Source of the DNA: Bolinopsis microptera | Taxonomy: Eukaryota; Ctenophora; Tentaculata; Lobata; Bolinopsidae | DNA: 64,000 bases | Assembly (NCBI RefSeq): GCF_026151205.1 | Contig: NC_087072.1 | Location: forward strand, 10,888,169 to 10,952,168 | Reading direction: 5' to 3' | Part shown: one piece after another, positions 61,385 through 64,000 of the stretch | Numbering within the stretch: position 1 is the stretch's first letter | How the letters are laid out: every line of letters begins with the position of its first letter | Notes under the pieces: model-generated | What the model was told of the DNA's origin: nothing | Seen by the model: the letters and a program-made list of their open reading frames with translations, nothing else | Database searches by the model: none | Program-made: the position numbers and the translations under genes

Positions 61385-63920
61385 TTAGCTATAAAGTTTC
61401 TTACTTGATTTGAGAAATGTTGTATTATCATCTGACATGTTGCATTCTTGTGAGTTGCAATCTTGAGTCTCAGTGCTGTCTCCTGCACATTCAGCTCCAC
61501 CGTGAGCAGGAGAAGGCTTTGTGCAGGTTCTGGTTCTTGACTGGGATCCTCCTCCACATCTTTTAGAACACTCTGACCACTCTCCATAGTCACTCCATCC
61601 GCCATCAATAGGGCAGCTTTGTGAGTTGCAATTCTGTTCCTCAGTGTTTTCTCCTACACATTCAGATCCACCGTGAGCAGAAGCAGGCTTTGTGCAGGTT
61701 CTGGTTCGTGTCTGCCTTCCTGTTCCACAAGTCTTGGAACACTCTAACCATTCACTGAAGTTACTCCACCCGCCATCAACTGGACATTCTTGTGGGTTGC
61801 AATCTTGAGATTCACTGTCTTCTCCCTGACAATCTTCTCCACCGTTAGCGGGAGAAGGATTTGTGCATGTTCTGGTTCGTGTCTGGGATCCTCCTCCACA
61901 AGTCTTGGAACACTCTAACCATTCACTGAAGTTACTCCACCCGCCATCAACTGGACATTCTTGTGAGTTGCAATCTTGAGATTCACTGTCTTCTCCCTGA
62001 CAATCTTCTCCACCGTTAGCGGGAGAAGGATTTGTGCATGTTTTGGTTCGTGTCTGGGATCCTCCTCCACAAGTCTTGGAACACTCTAACCATTCACTGA
62101 AGTTACTCCACCCGCCATCAACTGGACATTCTTGTGGGTTGCAATCTTGAGATTCACTGTCTTCTCCCTGACAATCTTCTCCACCGTTAGCGGGAGAAGG
62201 ATTTGTGCATGTTCTGGTTCGTGTCTGGGATCCTCCTCCACAAGTCTCGGAACACTCTAACCATTCACTGAAGTTACTCCATCCGCCATCAACTGGACAT
62301 TCTTGTGGGTTGCAATCTTGAGATTCACTGTCTTCTCCCTGACAATCTTCTCCACCGTTAGCGGGAGAAGGATTTGTGCATGTTCTGGTCCGTGTCTGGG
62401 ATCCTCCTCCACAAGTCTTGGAACACTCTAACCATTCACTGAAGTTACTCCACCCGCCATCAACTGGACATTCTTGTGGGTTGCAATCTTGAGATTCACT
62501 GTCTTCTCCCTGACAATCTTTTCCACCGTTAGCGGGAGAAGGATTTGTGCATGTTTTGGTTCGTGTCTGGGATCCTCCTCCACAAGTCTTGGAACACTCT
62601 AACCATTCACTGAAGTTACTCCACCCGCCAGGGTATACTGTTTTCACGTGTAGATTGCCTAGTATAGCAACATGACAGTTCGGAATATATAATTTCGTGT
62701 TTTCCCCTTCTTATGTCCTTTATATTCTTAAAGTTCAAACATGTGTTGTTAATATTCGTTTGGATCTTTATTCTTTATTCGAGCGAAAGGGTCGACGTGA
62801 TCAAGACAATTATAAGACATAATATAGGACATTCACTCAATTTTAATACAATGCTCCTTCCCTGTGACAATTAAAACCCCAATGCAAAGGGACTTTGCAT
62901 TAACACTAACACCATATTTAAAATAGCTGCAGTAAATTTATAAAATTTTACGGCCTGTAGCTGTGTTTAGTTTCCACCAAAGCTTTTTAAACCAAACCTA
63001 TTGTTAATTGTTCTAACCTTTGATAGAATTATCAACAACTGCTAGTCCCAATTCCTTGTCATATGCGAAAGATTGGAACACTTGTGTCATGATCATCGTT
63101 GTAGCTCGAAGACAGTTTCCGTCATTGGAGTTGAAATCCTTGTTGTAGAGAACTCTCATTTTGTTTAAGATGGTTAGTCTCTCCTTTGTCTTTTCAATCC
63201 TGGAATTTTTCGCGGCTGAATATTTATATTTCAAGCCCAATTATAAAGACAAACTGAAAAATGCGGTCCTTTTATGAAAATATGGTACAAAGACTAACTC
63301 TAAGCTGCTCTCAAAAAACGAACCTCAAGATTATGTTTTCCTGCTCGCACTCCATATCCTTCTCAATTAGAAAATATGTTACGGCCCCACCCCACTGATC
63401 TTTTGCTCCAGCTCCTTTACAAAAAACATTTCCATTCTTCTGATGCTTAAGCTCGACGTGAGAATTCTGAACTCTTCCTCCATACTGATTATCTTTATTC
63501 GCTCCATACATGTAGAGTTTGAAGTGCAAATTCTCAACATCCTCACAGGGGAATCTCACTAAAAATACTTCCACTGAACGACCAGTGAAGTTGGTAGTGA
63601 CATCGACCTCACTGTTGGCAGAGAATGATTTCCAGTTCAATTTATTGTTATCTGCTGCTGCTGCTGGATAATATAATATAGTATGATAGTATCTTTGCAT
63701 GAACAATGAATAAAAAGACAATGATGTAGTCAAGCTCACTGAATGAATCATTTCCATGTTCAAAACTTTCGAAAGATATTCATGGCAATCTTGTTAACTT
63801 ACGATTAGCGAATGTTAACGGCGTGATGGTAAACAGGAATGTGGCTACCATAACTCCAGCTGTCCACTTGTTGGATGAGCAGGGTGTAAAGCAGCCCCCA
63901 CTCATATTATCAGCTAACAT
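61385..63920 (-). CDS. Gene G: unknown domain plus 7x TSP1, possibly damaged
   Basis: Exon 63803-63920 encodes a leader with an internal hydrophobic stretch ([18 protein letters not shown]), either signal peptide or anchor. Exon 63324-63663 encodes an unrecognised beta-rich domain ([30 protein letters not shown]). An exon ending at 63018 ([31 protein letters not shown]) follows; from its most likely acceptor (exon from 63,253) an in-frame TAA appears after three codons, so either splicing differs or the gene is broken. The TSP1 exon from 62,637 has seven modules ([37 protein letters not shown]) and ends [18 protein letters not shown], with the stop at 61385-61387. A CAA|GTAAGA donor in phase 1 lies just before that stop. 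Intron sequence before the TSP1 exon is shared with gene F. Confidence 0.6.
61440..62637 (-). repeat. TSP1 module array, 7 copies
   Basis: Modules 1-5 are nearly identical (only KTCG/ETCG and TRTRTC/TRTKTC changes), module 6 switches to the [18 protein letters not shown] type and module 7 to the [13 protein letters not shown] type. Recent expansion at the N-terminal side is the simplest explanation. Confidence 0.9.
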
Positions 63921-64000
63921 TTGCTCCTTTCTTTCTTTTCTTTAAATGTCATTTTAGAATTTGATAAATTGTAATGCTCAAATCAATAAAATTGACGATG

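Overview
The window looks like genomic DNA of an invertebrate animal. Genes are split by short GT-AG introns, the DNA is AT-rich, and the proteins are animal extracellular mosaics (thrombospondin type 1, PLAT, bulb-lectin, sushi and WSC-like modules), together with a CCDC102 orthologue and a glutamate-carboxypeptidase-II-like gene. Penelope-like and hAT transposons are also present. The mosaic architectures would fit a cnidarian or another early-branching animal, but that placement is a guess and the species cannot be read from the sequence.

Layout. 0.7-3.9 kb (-): a decayed M28 peptidase (GCPII/NAALADase-like) pseudogene that has lost a catalytic histidine and carries stops, frameshifts and a perfect 74-bp palindrome. 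4.7-9.0 kb (+): a CCDC102 orthologue whose long intron holds two exons of a small secreted-protein gene on the other strand. 9.8-63.9 kb (-): a tandem family of secreted TSP1 mosaic genes, interleaved with transposons. These are gene A (PLAT, Cys-rich, two bulb-lectin exons, 4 TSP1, sushi), B (WSC-like, 2 TSP1, sushi), C (WSC-like, 19 TSP1, sushi), D (PLAT remnant), E (WSC-like, 58 TSP1 in one exon, broken, sushi lost), F (PLAT, Cys-rich, 2 TSP1, sushi) and G (signal sequence, unknown domain, 7 TSP1). An intronless BPI/LBP-like gene lies between F and G at 59.3-60.3 kb. A Penelope-like retroelement occupies 16.2-19.2 kb, next to an older opposite-strand relic.

How the family works as a unit. 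All members lie on the minus strand. They share phase-1 introns, a similar hydrophobic leader, and in most cases a sushi-like last exon. Each TSP1 array is a single exon built from a 171-bp (57-residue) module; copy number ranges from 2 to 58. Summed exon lengths are exact multiples of three in A, B, C and F, which supports these models as intact genes. E has a 7-bp frameshift and three in-frame stops. Upstream regions are also duplicated (B/D and C/E pairs, plus an orphan copy at 19.2-20.1 kb), so the cluster grew by copying gene plus promoter. Transposons then inserted into introns and upstream DNA; in several cases the paralogue provides the empty site. Secretion and an adhesive, matrix or immune-recognition role are inferred from domain content only.
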